This document shows positions 1 to 12,182 of a stretch of 64,000 nucleotides of DNA, in pieces; positions within the stretch are counted from its first letter, which is position 1, and each line of letters begins with the position of its first letter. A program made the translations under genes and the position numbers. Source of the stretch: Cunninghamia lanceolata (taxonomy: Eukaryota; Streptophyta; Pinopsida; Cupressales; Cupressaceae). The notes beneath the pieces were generated by a model, which saw only the letters and a list, made by a program, of their open reading frames with translations, had not been told where the DNA came from and ran no database searches. The DNA is taken from assembly GCA_027924645.1 (NCBI GenBank), contig BSBN01000844.1, positions 62,001 to 126,000 of the forward strand, written 5' to 3'.

Positions 1-1779
1 TGTTTGATAGAATGCCTCAAAGAAATGTGGTCTCATGGACTATAATGATTGCAGGATATGCACAAAATGGATTTGTTGGAAAGGCTTTAGAAATTTTAAA
101 GCAAATGCAATTGGCTGGTGTAAAGCCAAATTCCACAACCTTTGCCAGCATCCTCCCTGCCTGTGTCAAAATGGGAGTTTTGGAATAGGGTACGGACATC
201 CATCAAAATGTAAAGGGTAGAGCAATTTTGTCAGATGTTGTAGTTACAACTGCCCTGTTAGACATGTATGCAAAATGTGGAAGCATAGACAAGGTACATG
301 AATTGTTTGACAGAATGCCTCAAAGAAATGTGGTCTCATGGACTACAATGATTGCAGTATATGCACAAAATGGATTTGTTGAAAAGGCTTTAGAAATTTT
401 AAAGCAAATGTAATCAATTGGTGTAAAGCCAAATTCCACAACCTTTGCCAACATCCTCCCTACCTGTGTCAAAATGGGAGCTTTGGAATAGGGTATGGAC
501 ATCCATCAAAACATAAAGGATAGAGAAATTTTGTCAGACGTTATAGTTGCAACTACCTTGTTAGACATGTATGCAAAATGTGGAAGCATAGACAAGGCAC
601 GTGAACTGTTTGATAGAATGCCTCAAAGAAATGTGGTCTCATGGATTGTAATGATTGTAGGATATGCACAAAATGGATTTGTTGAAAAGGCTTTAGAAAT
701 TTTAAAGCAAATGCAATTGGCTAGTGTAAAGCCAAATTCCACAACCTTTACCAACATCCTCCCTACCTGTGTCAAAATGGGAGCTTTGGAATAGGGTATG
801 GACATCCATCAAAACATAAAGGATAGAGGAATTTTGTCAAATGTTGTAGTTGCAACTACCCTATTAGACATGTATGCAAATTGTTGAAGCATAGACAAGG
901 CATGTGAACTGTTTGACATAATGCCTCAAAGAAATGTGGTCTCATGTACTACAATGATTGCAGGATATGCACAAAATGGATTTGTTGAAAAGGCTTAGAA
1001 ATTTTAAAGCAAATGCAATTGGCTGGTGTAAAGCCAAATTCCACAACCTTTGCCAGCATCCTCCCCACCTGTGTCAAAATGGTAGCTTTGGAATAGGGTA
1101 TGGACATCCATAAAAACATAATGGAAGGGGGATTTTTTCCAGATATTATAGTTGGAAATGCTCTGGTAGACATGAATACAAAATGTGGAAGCATAGACAA
1201 GGCACAAGAACTGTTTGATAGAATGCCTCAAAGAAATGTCATCTCATGGAATGGAATGATTGCAGGATATGCACAAAATGGATTTGTTGAAAAGGATTTA
1301 GAAATTTTAAAGCAAATGCAATTGGCTGGTGTAAAGCCAAATTCGACAACCTTTGCCAGTATCCTTCTTGCCTGCGCCAAAATGGGAGCATTGGAACAAG
1401 GTATGGACATCCATCAAAAAGTAATGGATAGAGGAATTTTGTCAAATGTTGTAGTTTCAACTGCCCTGGTAGACATGCATGCAAAATGTGGAAGCATTGA
1501 CAAGGCATGTGAACTATTTGGCAGAATGCCTCAAAGAGATGTCATCTTATGGAATGCAATGGTTGTAGGATATGTACAAAATGGATTTTTTGAAAAGGCT
1601 TTATAAACTTTTAAGCAAATGCAATTAGCAGGTGTAAATCCAAATTCAACAACCTTTGCTAGCATCCTCCTTGTCTGTGCCAAAATGTGAGCTTTGGAGC
1701 AGGTTATGGACATCCATCATAATATAATGGAAGGGGGATTTTTGTCAGCTATTATAGTTGGAAATGCTTTGGTAGACAT
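1..1779 (+). pseudogene. PLS-class PPR protein, 5' part of visible array
   Basis: Plant PPR proteins bind organellar RNA through tandem ~35-residue helical repeats. The plus-strand frame shows repeated PPR phrases such as MPQRNVVSWTTMI, YAQNGFVEKALEILKQMQ, VKPNSTTF and LLDMYAKCGSIDKA. Each ~303-bp unit encodes about 101 residues, the size of one P-L-S triplet. It is broken: in-frame TAG at 186, 489, 792 and 1094, TAA at 411 and 1604, a TGA where other units have a Gly codon (about 886), and a one-base deletion near 995 that shifts the frame. The longest open stretch is 1100-1606. The 5' end lies outside the window. The 3' end is cut at 1779 by the retrotransposon, and the gene resumes at 18404. 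The family call is safe; no specific PPR name is possible. Confidence 0.93.
1..1779 (+). repeat. tandem ~303-bp PPR units, six copies
   Basis: The anchor gaatgcctcaaagaaatg recurs at about 10, 314, 617, 921 and 1224, and with one change at 1525, giving spacings of 302-304 bp. Units are nearly identical at the DNA level, which points to recent duplication or gene conversion rather than ancient repeat divergence. Confidence 0.95.
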
Positions 1780-2260
1780 TGTTGTACGCAATCAAAAATT
1801 TTGCTTCATTAAGGCATTTTGAACAAGTCTAGAAAATTTTTCATCAAAAAGTAAAAAAAGCAAAATTTCTAAAAATAGACGTCAAATTAGGTTTTCTGGG
1901 TTACTTAAGATATGGATGTTGGCAAAACTTTCTAAAAATAGAATCTTCGACTCAGGTGTTGCGCTTGATTCTCATTGGTCAATTTTGCTTCATGATCGAT
2001 GCGGTCCAGACGGAATCTTCAAAAGACCAAATTTTCTCTACTGGGTCATTTCTACTTTTTCAAAAAGTGAAGCACGAGCTCTAAAGTCATCAACATAGAA
2101 AGTTCATCTGGTAGACCTCATCAACAAGTTTTCAACATTGTTTCAACAATGCTAAACTGATGAAAAGTCGTCGACTCGATGACACACGCAAAATGATGCA
2201 GGATGGATCCAAGGTGGAATGAAAGGTTGGAAAATCATAAATTTGACTAAGTGTTGAGAA

Positions 2261-2925
2261 TCCAAGTGCCCCAAGTGACTTGGGGTGCCCAACCTTTCCT
2301 GTGTTAGATTTTTTCATGTTTTTCGAGAAACATAAAAAATGCTTCTGTCCCCTCTTTCTCGGTTGGTCAAACTTGGTCAAACTCAGTCAAACATCAGTAA
2401 AAGCTAGGATTTCATCACAGATATGTTCAAGATGCTCAAATCATCCTCTGTCCCACCTCAGCAGTCAGCCAGACAGTCAAAAATGAAGATCAAACAGAAG
2501 CTGTTGGCACAGAAAACGAGAAATGGCATAAAATTTGAAAATTTCAAAAAAATTTCTAAGGAACGGAAAACCAAGAACCCCAGGAGGCTTGGGGCACCCA
2601 AACTCACTAGACTTAGTTTATTTTTAAGTTTTTTTTGAAAAACATAAATCTCCCTCTGTCAGCCCAGTCCAGTTCAGAGCAGGTCAGTTTGGCACATTTC
2701 TTGAGTTAGACAAAGAGTACAGTCAGCTCAATTTTCATCAGGCCTGCCTATTTGTTAGATCATTAGACTCATTTTTGTCCCAGTTGATAGAAATCAATAT
2801 CCAAATAGGGGTCATCAGTCATCCGAATGCGCACGCAAATTGAGAAATTGAAGAAGTTGCAAAAATTAGAAAAATGGCTAAGTCTGGTGAAACTAGGCAC
2901 CCCAGGTCACTTGGGGTGCCCAACT
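2261..2925 (+). repeat. three diverged ~320-bp repeats with a GC palindrome in U3
   Basis: A palindromic core of the form GGCACCCCAGGTCACTTGGGGTGCCC style appears at about 2263-2292, 2575-2602 and 2897-2922, spaced 316-324 bp. Each is followed by related T-rich text and, in two units, by gtcaaacttg-type repeats. The same trio exists in the other LTR. These are internal U3 repeats that could fold as hairpins in RNA or act as enhancer-like units; function is inferred only. Confidence 0.7.
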
Positions 2926-3917
2926 TGCCTAGAGATAGAATTTTTCCTATGTCTACAGTGTTTTCTGACAATTCTGTTCGCAATCTTTGCCCGTTAGCAG
3001 TTTTTAGGAGGTCAAACTTGCTCAAACGATGCCAGATCGTCAGTCGAAGGCCAGAAATGGAATCTCAGTTGATAGGTCTCCAAAATGTCAAGATCAGTCA
3101 TCTTTTTCAGTCAACGGTGATAATTTGCCACCTTGTTGAAGTCAAAGACATGCCATATTTAAGTCAAAACGAGTGTTGAAGTGTCAAAAACAAAGAAAAT
3201 TTGGCTAGCACTTCTTTCAACTCACATGTTTGATGACATCATCAAAAGAAGATATTTTTCATCATCTCACCCAAGAAGCCATAGGCAGCTACAAAATAGG
3301 GATTCTTCCTATTCAAAGACATCCACTTGGATTTGTGCTTTAAAATTTGCTTTCTTCATGGATAAGAGCCAAGTTTTATTCTTTCACAAATAAAGCTGCT
3401 TTTTCGCCCTAAAGATCTATAAAGACAAGCATTTGGCTCCTTTATTTCATTATCTTTTGCAGGTTGCATCCAGAGGAAAGATTTTTATTTTTGTTTCAAT
3501 GAAGATTCGAAGACCCAAACGAAGTTCTTTTTCAGCGTTCATCATAGTTTCAGGTTGAGGAAGTAGGGAGGCTCTCTTTTTCATGGTCCTTGTTTCAAGG
3601 GGATCATTTTTTAGAAATTTGACCAAAGGTTTTTCAGTTTTCATCGAGATGGGTCCATCTAGTATTTCATCCTCTTGAAGATTGGAGTTTTTCTTTTTTC
3701 AGGAATCTACTTTTTTCCTATTTTTTTGGGAAAATCTCCACTTTTTCAAAATCTGATGATCTGAGTTGCTTCGAAATGGAATTACCTACAAAACCCATGT
3801 GCCAGCATTTTTGCCCACACTCTACTTTTTTCTAAAGATCAACAAGTAATTTTCAGCCATTTGTCCAAGATTTTTCCAACATAGGCATGTTCACAGTCAA
3901 TTTTCAAATCTTTCAGT

Positions 3918-6900
3918 ATGCAGTACTCTCCAAAAAAAATTAGGCCCAAAACGGCGTTGGTTCACGATTAATTGAGAACTTGTGAAACAGACTTGCATAA
4001 AGTACTTCCAGTAATTAATTTACATTCCTTGGAGGATGCAGGAAATAATGCTATCAGGAATCTAGGACACTTCGGTTTGCTTGCAACAACATCCTTTCTC
4101 ATCACAGTGTAAAGCATCGAGTTTGTAATTGCTTGCATGACGCATTACAATTCGGTCACAAGGGAAATCTAGTCAAGAGATGGATGCGTGCTCTATAGCC
4201 TGAGGCCAAATGACATTGAGAAGTGTTTTACAATACCTGTTTGGAGAGAAAACTTAACTATTTCACTTAAAGAATGCAAGAGGGTTTGGAACAATGATAA
4301 AGAAAAATACTAGAAAAAGATTGGTTAGAGGTGGTTAAAGAGAAGCAGAATGTCATGCCAAAGAATGTTGGACATGGAGAGTTCAAGGAGGAACACGCAA
4401 TAATGATCACTCTGCTAAGTCGGATCATGGGTCAAGCAGATGCTAACAAGTTCCAGCCTTGGATGTTTTACATCATGTCCCAGATTGTTGATGGAACCAA
4501 ATTCTATGACTAGTCGACACTCATCAATGATAGTCTCCACCAACAAATACTTGATTTTCAAAGGGCTCATGAATTCCACATGATGTCATACCTTGTGTAT
4601 TTGATGGCTTTTCAAGGTCAATCTAGAGGTTTGAATGTTGTTGGAACTCTAGGTATTCAGCATGTGTATCATCACTTCCCGTAGCTAGAAATTTCCCAAG
4701 CTAAACGAAATTATAGGCGGGTGAATGATGCATTCCTAGTGCATGCAATGTGAGACTTAGATAATGAGTTGCATATATAGTTTTTAGCAGATGCTAGAAT
4801 AGTAATGGCAGAATGGGTTGATTGGTTTATCCAATTTCCCACTTTTTCCTACATTAGAGTATATGGCTTCTTAGGAGAGCTAGCCATGTTACTGAGATAT
4901 CCTACAGATGAAATAGCATTTATGGAATTTTTGAGGCAAGCCTATGAAGTTCATACATTTTTGCGTAGCAGACGCAAGGCAGCTTTCAATTTTCTACTTG
5001 GGATGAGTATTTACAGATGCAGATCTAGAGCAGATGTCAAGGCAATTGGTAATGAATCATCCAGATATGGTCTTAATTTTTTCAACAGGAGGTCTTCATA
5101 TGATCCTCGTGGTGTTTTTGCATCACATCTTGGTCAAAACTGTTCACACAAGTTTGTGGTTGAAGACTTTTGGGCTAATTGTGCTGATGAGTTTGAAGTG
5201 TCCGAACCTAGTTATAGCAGGTTCACTCTTCAGTAGATGTCTGATATCCTATCAAAAGCTATAGAAGGTTTGACAGAGAGTGGTGAAGTTCTACTTCCCA
5301 CATATTTCAGGGACCAAATTGAGAAACAACCATTGCCACCTATTAATTGGTCAGTAAAAGAGAGCACTTCCATTGAGGAAAGATCGAGTCGAGTGGTTAA
5401 AAATAGTTTAATATTCTTGAAGAATAAGCAGAAGGATGATATTCCGTTAGCAGAGCCGCTAGTTGTGTAACCATCCAAGTCTTCCACTTCCAAGACAAAA
5501 AAAAGGGTTAAAGCTATGAGTGTGCTTCCAAAGGGAACAAAAATGGCTAAGTTAAAGAGGAAAAAGGACAAGTCTCTAGCTCATGTCCAACAAGAACAAC
5601 CACAAGTTGAATCAGAAGTTCTTGTTGAAACAATGTTGCATGTTGAAGCATTACCTCTAGATCATGTCTCTCCACCTTCTTCACCGATCACTTCTCCTAT
5701 CCACATAGATTTAGAGCCAGATTTGCCGGTTCGCAACTCTGATGCATGCATTGATTCATCAGGAGCTGATAAGGTTAGAACCAAGTTTCAAAGAGATGAA
5801 GGCTCAACTTGGCTTGAAAATATTCTGGGAAGGAAGAGGAGAAAGCCCTCATATCAATTGGATTTTACAGAGCTCAAAATCATCTACCAAGACATGCCAG
5901 ACAAGAAGCTGAAGAAGCAAGTTCGCATTGAAAAGAATGCAGATGGAGAGATAATCCTTGAAACTGCAACATCGCCAGAGGATAGAAGTGCTAATGATGT
6001 CGATGTTGATGACTTCATAGTTGTCAAAGCTAACCTTGGTAGAAGTACCTGCCATACAGATGTAAATCTCTTTGAAGTTACAGTGGATAATTTGAAGGAA
6101 AGGGTATTGAAAGATGGAAAAGACAAAGCAACTCTCAAGGCTAAAGTTATGCAGTTGCGGTAGTATATTTCAAACCTTTTCCATGGCACATCACAGGCTG
6201 ATTTATTACTTCCATCGAATCTTGAATCACCAACTGATCGATGGCATTTCAGTTAGTTGGTCCTCTATGGGAGGCACATGAATAGTTGGGTGGAAGAATT
6301 TGTGATTAAAGGGAGAGTTGTGCTTTTAATTTTTTATCAATTGAAGTACAATGCTCATGATTTACACCAAGGCATACAGGGGTTGCAGTAGACCATGGCA
6401 GAAAATAAACCAGTATTTGAGATCATTATCTTCGACTTGAAGATAGCACATGATTCTGTGGATTTAGCTGAAGATAAGAAGACAGTTTCTACTTAGAAGG
6501 TGCAATACCTTTTCACAGTAAAAATGTATGATAGTATGATTTTAGAGTTGACAGAATGGAAAGAAAAGGTAGTAAACGTCCTCAAGTTCATCAGATCTTT
6601 TGTTTCTCAGATCTCATGTTCATATGAAAGAGAAGATGGTACCCTATATGATCTCAGGGAAGTGTAAGCAGAGTTCCAGACTCTTGTCCGTAGCAATTTT
6701 AATGATGATATCAGTGCCGGCAAGATGGGTCATTTTTCTACAATGACAATGAAGTTTGACAAGGCTGTGGGTGAAGTTCATGAGTTTCTTCAGATCATTG
6801 CCAATGGTGAAGAAATGTTAGAGAATCAAAATATCATTCTAGAGAGTATCAGTGTTCCTGGCAGAGATGCAGTCACTTGCTTTTTAGAAGATATTGTTTC

Positions 6901-6919
6901 CCAGAATATCAACGGATGA
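3918..6919 (+). pseudogene. U3-encoded ~1,001-codon ORF, copy in 5' LTR
   Basis: The frame runs from an ATG at 3918 to a TGA at 6917-6919. A one-base deletion near 4336, relative to the other LTR, shifts it from frame 3 to frame 2. It is interrupted by several stops (for example 4511, 4751, 5234, 5468, 6161), yet long open stretches remain at 4805-5236 and 5516-6163. Layout as seen: a globular hydrophobic-rich N-terminal ~500 residues; a Lys/Ser/Pro-rich linker near 5480-5720 with basic clusters such as KLKRKKDK; an acidic patch; then a helical, coiled-coil-like C-terminus. No transmembrane segment or signal peptide is evident. I do not recognise the family. It lies upstream of the TATA box, so it would be transcribed at the 3' end of the element's RNA. 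Confidence 0.75.
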
Positions 6920-7974
6920 CATCACCAAAAAGCAAGAATGTTGATGAGGAAGCATTTCAAAAGAAAGTAGCTTTAAAAATAGATGCTTTTTGATTTAAAG
7001 CATTTGCTTTCATCCTAAGCTCATCCATTCTATATTTAGAAATAAATCACTTTGTAATAGTTGGAGTTTTCTTTGCTTTAAAGCAAATCGCTTTAAAGCA
7101 TTTGTTTATTGTATCTGTGTCTTAGAATTGTAATAAAGCTTGCGAGTTGGCAAGTTAGGGTTAATCAAGGATATTTTAGGGTTCCCTACTCCTTTGATTT
7201 TAGTATAAATAAGGGCATCCTTGCTCATTATATGTAATGGTAATTGTGATAGCAAATTTGTTGTGCCTATTCTAGCCTGCAAGTCTTGTTATTCCAAGTG
7301 TCTGTTCACTCTATGTTCATTGTAAGGAAGCGGTGTTGAAGATAACATATTTTGTTATGTCTATTCTAGCGTACATAATTGTTATTAAAAGTGCTTCTTC
7401 TCTCTATGTAATCTATTCTGTGGTGTGTGATCGCTTGTATGCCTTCCTTTTGCTATAGTATTGTTGTCCTAGAGTTCTGCCAACTTTATGATATTGAATA
7501 GAAGTCCCATGCCTATTTTTCTCTAATATTCTACCTCGATTCATCAGGTTTTAGTTGTCAGATGTGTTGCTTTGGTAGCTTTCATTTCAGATTTCATCAC
7601 TAAAGTACTATAAGTCTTGTGATGTGAATCTGGAAGAAAACTGCTTAAGTTTTTGTTAAAACAATCATTCCTTGTTCACTTTTAATTTCCTTTGCTCTGA
7701 ATTTACTCAAGAGATTTAAAGCATCATTAGTCTATGCTTAGTTGTAGTAGAAGTTTTAAAAAAGGAAAAAACCTCTTCTGCAGCGTTTAGAGTTTTATAA
7801 CCTTGTGCTTGCAGCTGAGAATCAAAAAGAAGATAGGTGAAATTTGGTTTAATTTATCTTTTCAGCGAACATCAACAAAAAGGGAACTCCCCCTTCCAAT
7901 AGGAGAGCAGTTTATCTGTGCATAGCTATCCATTTCCAACTCACATTCTAGATGTGTGAATTGAAATGCCAGTA
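6920..7974 (+). other. 3' part of U3, R and U5 of the 5' LTR; no gene
   Basis: After the ORF comes AT-rich sequence with repeated tttaaagc blocks (about 6970-7105), then the TATA box and about 750 bp of leader to the LTR end. No coding frame is supported here. Confidence 0.7.
7204..7211 (+). promoter_or_regulatory. TATA box of the 5' LTR
   Basis: The motif tataaata is followed by agggcatccttgc and is preserved at the same place in the other LTR (17625). It is the best TATA candidate in the LTR and lies about 770 bp before its 3' end. Confidence 0.65.
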
Positions 7975-7977
7975 GTT

Positions 7978-8003
7978 TTCTTGCACCCACCGTTGGGCAC
8001 GAG
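7978..8003 (+). other. candidate primer-binding site
   Basis: Just inside the 5' LTR end the text tgcacccaccgttgggcac resembles a decayed form of the TGGCGCCCACCGTGGGGC primer site that I associate with plant Ty3 elements primed by tRNA. It starts some 4-8 bp after the LTR end. The initial TGG is not intact, so this is tentative. Confidence 0.45.
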
Positions 8004-8035
8004 GCGTAAACTTCAAGCAAGCTTAGGCTTATGTC

Positions 8036-9640
8036 ATGGGAATGACTCCCTGGCATCCTTCTGCTCCAGTTCAACAACCAAATCTTACACCACTTGCTAT
8101 TCATCCAAATCTTGTACGAGTGGAAGGAGAGAAAATAGACATCATTAGTAGCCTGAGAAGTTTCATATTTGTGCAAAAGGAAAGTCTTGATCAGTGGAGA
8201 AATGCAGTTGCTATCCTTGACGAAGAAGAACACAAAGCAGATCTTGCAATAGGAAGACCAATATTACCACCTCCCACGTGGCAGTAGATAATCTTAGCTC
8301 ACAGGGTTTATTCAAGAAGGGGAAAAGGCAGTGCTACAGATCCTTTCTTCCAGATCTTGATCCTACAGAAATTGGAGTGGTATCCAACATAGTTCCTAAA
8401 GTTTAGATAGTTCTTGAAGTCAAGCAGGAAGAATCAAAAGAAGAACTAGTAGTCCAGCCTAGAGTAATGGGTGATGCAAATAATAACAATCACAATGATG
8501 CAAATCAAAGGTGACCACCACCATTGCCTTGGGGTAATAACATTAGACCTTTGGCCCTGCAAGCACATCATGAGTTACCACACAGGTCAAGGAAGCACTT
8601 TCCTCAGTTCCACAGCGATGGAACTCAACATCCCAATGAACACATCTCTACATTCACAACAGCTTGCGCTGTTTTGCATGTATCACATGAAGATGTTGTT
8701 GTGTGTCTCTTCCTTGAGACTCTCATGGGAAATGTTGTCGATTGGTTCAATCATTTGGAACTAGGTATCATTACAAGTTGGACAACTATGAGCGAGAAAT
8801 TCTTGGCAAGGTTCAAGCCTGCTGAAGATGGTCACAGATTGTTCGCCCAACTTTCAAATTCAAAGATGGAAAATAATGAACCAATGAGGGAGTTCGTGGC
8901 AAGGTTTAATCACCTAGTTACATGTCTTTCTCATACACTTAATCCATCTCCACAAATTTTGTTGAGCAGTTTCATTAACGCTCTTCCTTCTAAGATAGCC
9001 TTCTTTTTTAGATCGGCTAATGAAATAGAATTATCCAATGCATAAGAAAATGCCATCAAGTTAGAGGATGACATGATTACCTCTGGCAAGATGAAGACAG
9101 ATTCAATCTGGCCTCTTATATAGAGTTTTGTGGATCCACTTCTACATAAGGTAGAAAATGAAGTGACTATCATGAAGAGAGAGTTGCCTACTCAGGGTCA
9201 ACCTGCACAACAACCATATCAGTCACCACAACAACAATACCAACCACAGCAATAGTACCAACCACAACAACCATATCAGCCTAAGAGGAACAATTTTTAG
9301 CCTTTCAATAATTATAGGCCTAGGTTGCCAATACTACCACCAAGAAAAGCAGTTGATGCTACTCAAAATGTAGTATTTTGTTCCTTTCATGAGACAGATG
9401 CGCACACTAGAACCACATGTCTCGAAAATTTAAGAATGAATCAAATCATGGGATATGTTGATGTTGCACCCATTCCAAACATTGTTCCTTCCCCAAGTGC
9501 AAATGTCGTCTTACCACAGACAGACAACTTTGATGGTGACTCTACTACGGGATACTTCTAGAATGAACCCGTTATAATTAAGGAAGAACAAGAGGATCTT
9601 CATCAATATTCTCTTGCAGTGAATCATGAAAATCTTTCAA
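8036..9640 (+). pseudogene. gag: Ty3/gypsy gag polyprotein (capsid and nucleocapsid)
   Basis: Gag packages element RNA into virus-like particles in the cytoplasm. The frame begins at the ATG at 8036 (MGMTPWHP), shifts between 8290 and 8520, and carries a retrotransposon-gag core at 8600-9000 (FLETLMGNVVDWFNHLELG, FLARFKPAEDGHRLFAQL, EFVARFNHLV). A Gln/Pro/Tyr-rich repeat follows at about 9190-9290. A nucleocapsid-like finger, CSFHETDAHTRTTC, lies at about 9380-9421; it matches the CxFH-x-H-x-C style of plant Tat-type gag. Stops at 8286, 8404, 9043, 9121, 9253, 9298 and 9559 show decay. Domain assignment is firm; exact ends are approximate. Confidence 0.88.
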
Positions 9641-9899
9641 CTCCTATGTTTACACGTACTCAGCATTTTAAAGCATAGAAGGAAGGAGAGGATAGACAAA
9701 GATCAAAAGAAAAGGGAAGGAAGCGGCTTCCACTTCCAATGCTAACTCACCACATGAAAATGTCAAGGTGACTCAAGATTCATCTTCAATGAATTTTGAT
9801 ATAGTCGATTCCATGATGAAAACAAAGGTGCAGATTTCTTAGCTGGAGTATCTTCAAGACCATCCAGATCAGCTGGATAGAATTCTTAAGTATGTCAAG

Positions 9900-10349
9900 A
9901 AAGAGACTGTCGTACAACCCACATTGCTTGAATCTTTTGTTCTAGCAGGAGAAAATCCAAAGCCTTTCTATATCTCTCTGTATATAGGAGGCTATAAATT
10001 GAGCAATTATATCATTGATTTAGAAGCCTCAGACAACGTCATGCCTTTGCAGGTGATGAACGCTTTGGGACTCTCATGCACCAAAATGCATGACAAGTGT
10101 TATTTTCTTGAGTCTAAATCAGTGTCATTGGTTGGACAATTGAAGGATGCTCAAGTATGGTTGGTGGCTTGCCCAGAGAAGAAAATAATGATGATTATCT
10201 TGGTAGCCGACATTCCATCCAGTTACGGGATGCTGCTAAGTAAAAGTTTCTACAAAGATCTTGGAGGAGAAATACAATTGGATTGGTCATTTACAACCAT
10301 TCCTTTAAACAAAGGTAATTTCAAATTGGAACCCGAAACCAAGTCATAG
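9900..10349 (+). pseudogene. retroviral-type aspartic protease
   Basis: This enzyme would cleave the gag polyprotein. The open stretch 9924-10349 encodes IDLEASDNVMP, which aligns with the family's active-site pattern I-D-x-G-A-S-x-N-V-M-P. The catalytic Asp is kept but the Gly after it is Glu, so activity is doubtful. Further along, SYGMLLSKSFYKDLGGEIQL matches the conserved C-terminal part of Ty3 proteases. It follows gag after a decayed linker and leads directly into the acidic tail. No reverse transcriptase follows, where autonomous relatives would have it. Confidence 0.85.
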
Positions 10350-11836
10350 TTCATAGTGGTGAAATCCCAGGATCCTCAAGCACAAGTGTTATATCAAGAA
10401 ATAGGTCCTGGTACATATGTTATGCTATCTGAGATAACCAAAAAGAAGCAGGAGGTTGTCTATGTGTTGATGAATCAGAGGAAGAATCTAAAGAAATGTA
10501 CAACTTACAAACTTTCTTTGAGGAGGAAGAGGTGTGACAATCTTCTCAAGAGAAAAATAATGAAGAATTAGATTTGTTATTCTTATCTTTCGAAGGCTGG
10601 TTTGAAGAATCTGTGTCAGATACATCCAAAGGAGAGACCAAAGAAGAATTGCAATTGTAGAAAGAACATGATCTTCTTCATTTTGAAGATGATTTCTTCC
10701 TGGAAGAATTTTTCAGAACTGGAGATCATATGGAAGTTTCGTTATCAGATCTATATTTTTTTCAACATCAATGGGAAAGTGATTCTTCAATGGAAGATAC
10801 TGTAGACTTTTCTTTACAATATAGCTCATCTTCACCTGCATCTCAAGAATCTTTCATACATACTAGTGAAGAGGATGGTGTTGAATTTGTCTATGAACTT
10901 GTGCAAGAAAAAGACTTTACTGATACTATAAAACCAGTGTGGAATGCAACATATGAAGAGGTTGATGGAGAAGAGTTCATGGAATATTCAGTTTTGGTCA
11001 GTAAAGAGGATGATATTGAAAAATTAGAAATTCTTGACAGATGTCTTGTGAGATACGTCATGTGTGAGATTGATCAAGAAGAAGAAGAGGAAGCATATGA
11101 CTCAGATGGATCTCTCTTTGATTCCACTTACTTTATAGAAGAAGAAAGATATATGAATGTTGAAGATGAAGTGATATTGGATATCTGCATTGAAGAAGAT
11201 TACTCTACAGAGGATGACGATGTTCAAAATAATGAATGGGAAAATGAATTGTCAGGTGAAGATGTTACTGATAATGATCAAGAGTTTGAGCATTTAGATC
11301 TTGATGATCTATCAGACTTTGGAGAGTGGATGGATGAAAACACAACCAATGAAGAAGAAGAAGCTCTTGAAGCACTTGAAAATTGGGCAATGACAGTTGT
11401 GGATCCTATAAGCCAAGAATCAATAATGAGAGTTGTGTATGAGTAACTTGCACCTTTTTCGGAAGATGATGCATTCACTGAGTATAAAGTTGTGTGTGTA
11501 CAAGATATAAATGAAACTCATATTCAATATGTGGTTATAACCATTCCCACGGATATACTTTGGCCACAAGACTTTCCTGTATATCTTCAGAAGGAAGTTC
11601 TGTACCTTCACCTGTTGCAGAGATTGCTTGCTTTAGAGGAAGATACTCCACCTGATCTCTAGCATATCAACCAATTCCTCAGGAACTTCTCATGGCCTGA
11701 ACGTGAATACCCTCCTAAATCGTGGCTCTTTGAGGAGATGTTGCAGAGAAAGAAAAGTTTTGTGCTACCAAGACAATCTTCACATCTAAGGAGAGATGGT
11801 TCTTACTTTTCTGAGTCGATTAATGGTTTTATGTGA
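10350..11836 (+). pseudogene. acidic C-terminal extension of the gag-protease polyprotein
   Basis: The frame continues after the protease for about 490 codons with a frame change near 10450-10500. The open part 10730-11446 has 238 residues of which I count about 77 Asp or Glu (near 32%), with runs such as QEEEEEAYDSD. After a TAA at 11444 the same frame stays open except for one TAG near 11660 and ends at a TGA at 11834-11836; this last part is less acidic (WPEREYPPKSW). No known domain is recognised. It occupies the slot of reverse transcriptase in autonomous elements, so it is either unique to this non-autonomous family or a replaced pol region. Confidence 0.65.
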
Positions 11837-12182
11837 CAGTCCTAATTACATCTCATCCTTGCTTGGGAAAAAGAGTGTGTGAAACACTTTCTATTCTCGT
11901 GATGTGTTTCCCCTTTCTATAATGTGATCGTTATGTTGTAATGTTTTTCCCCTTTCTGTAATGTGACAGTTGTGTTCTTTGTGTTCTGGAGGTTCCAACT
12001 CTTAGGTGATTTTAGGAAGTCCATTTTTACGTGATGTAGGGAAAAGTCTCATTCTAGGTGATTAAGAAAGTGACCTGACTCTATTGCCCAATTGATAAGG
12101 CACTAGTCCAAGCTTAAAAGTCCAGAGATTCTTAGTTCTCCTATGCCGTAAGTATCCGCCATGGTCCCCAGATAGAGCCAAT
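11837..12182 (+). other. 3' untranslated part of internal region and LTR junction
   Basis: No coding frame. A ~38-bp unit containing tttcccctttctrtaatgtg is tandemly duplicated at about 11900-11976. The end of the region, atccgccatggtccccag, resembles the segment that precedes the 3' LTR in Tat-type plant elements. A classic purine-only tract is not obvious directly before the LTR. Confidence 0.55.

Larger units (their letters stand above)
1780..7974 (+). repeat. 5' LTR of the giant element
   Basis: This copy starts tgttgtacgcaatcaaaaat and ends gaattgaaatgccagta. It is co-linear with 12183-18398 over its full length with only small indels. Assigning the target duplication gacat makes the termini TG...TA rather than the usual TG...CA. 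A TATA box at 7204 places U3 at about 5.4 kb and R plus U5 at about 0.75 kb. Confidence 0.93.

Noticed and set aside
17..1713. Repeated ~60-codon ORFs on the minus strand of the PPR array
   Set aside because: They recur once per repeat unit because the DNA is repeated. They are the antisense of PPR coding sequence and show no family of their own.
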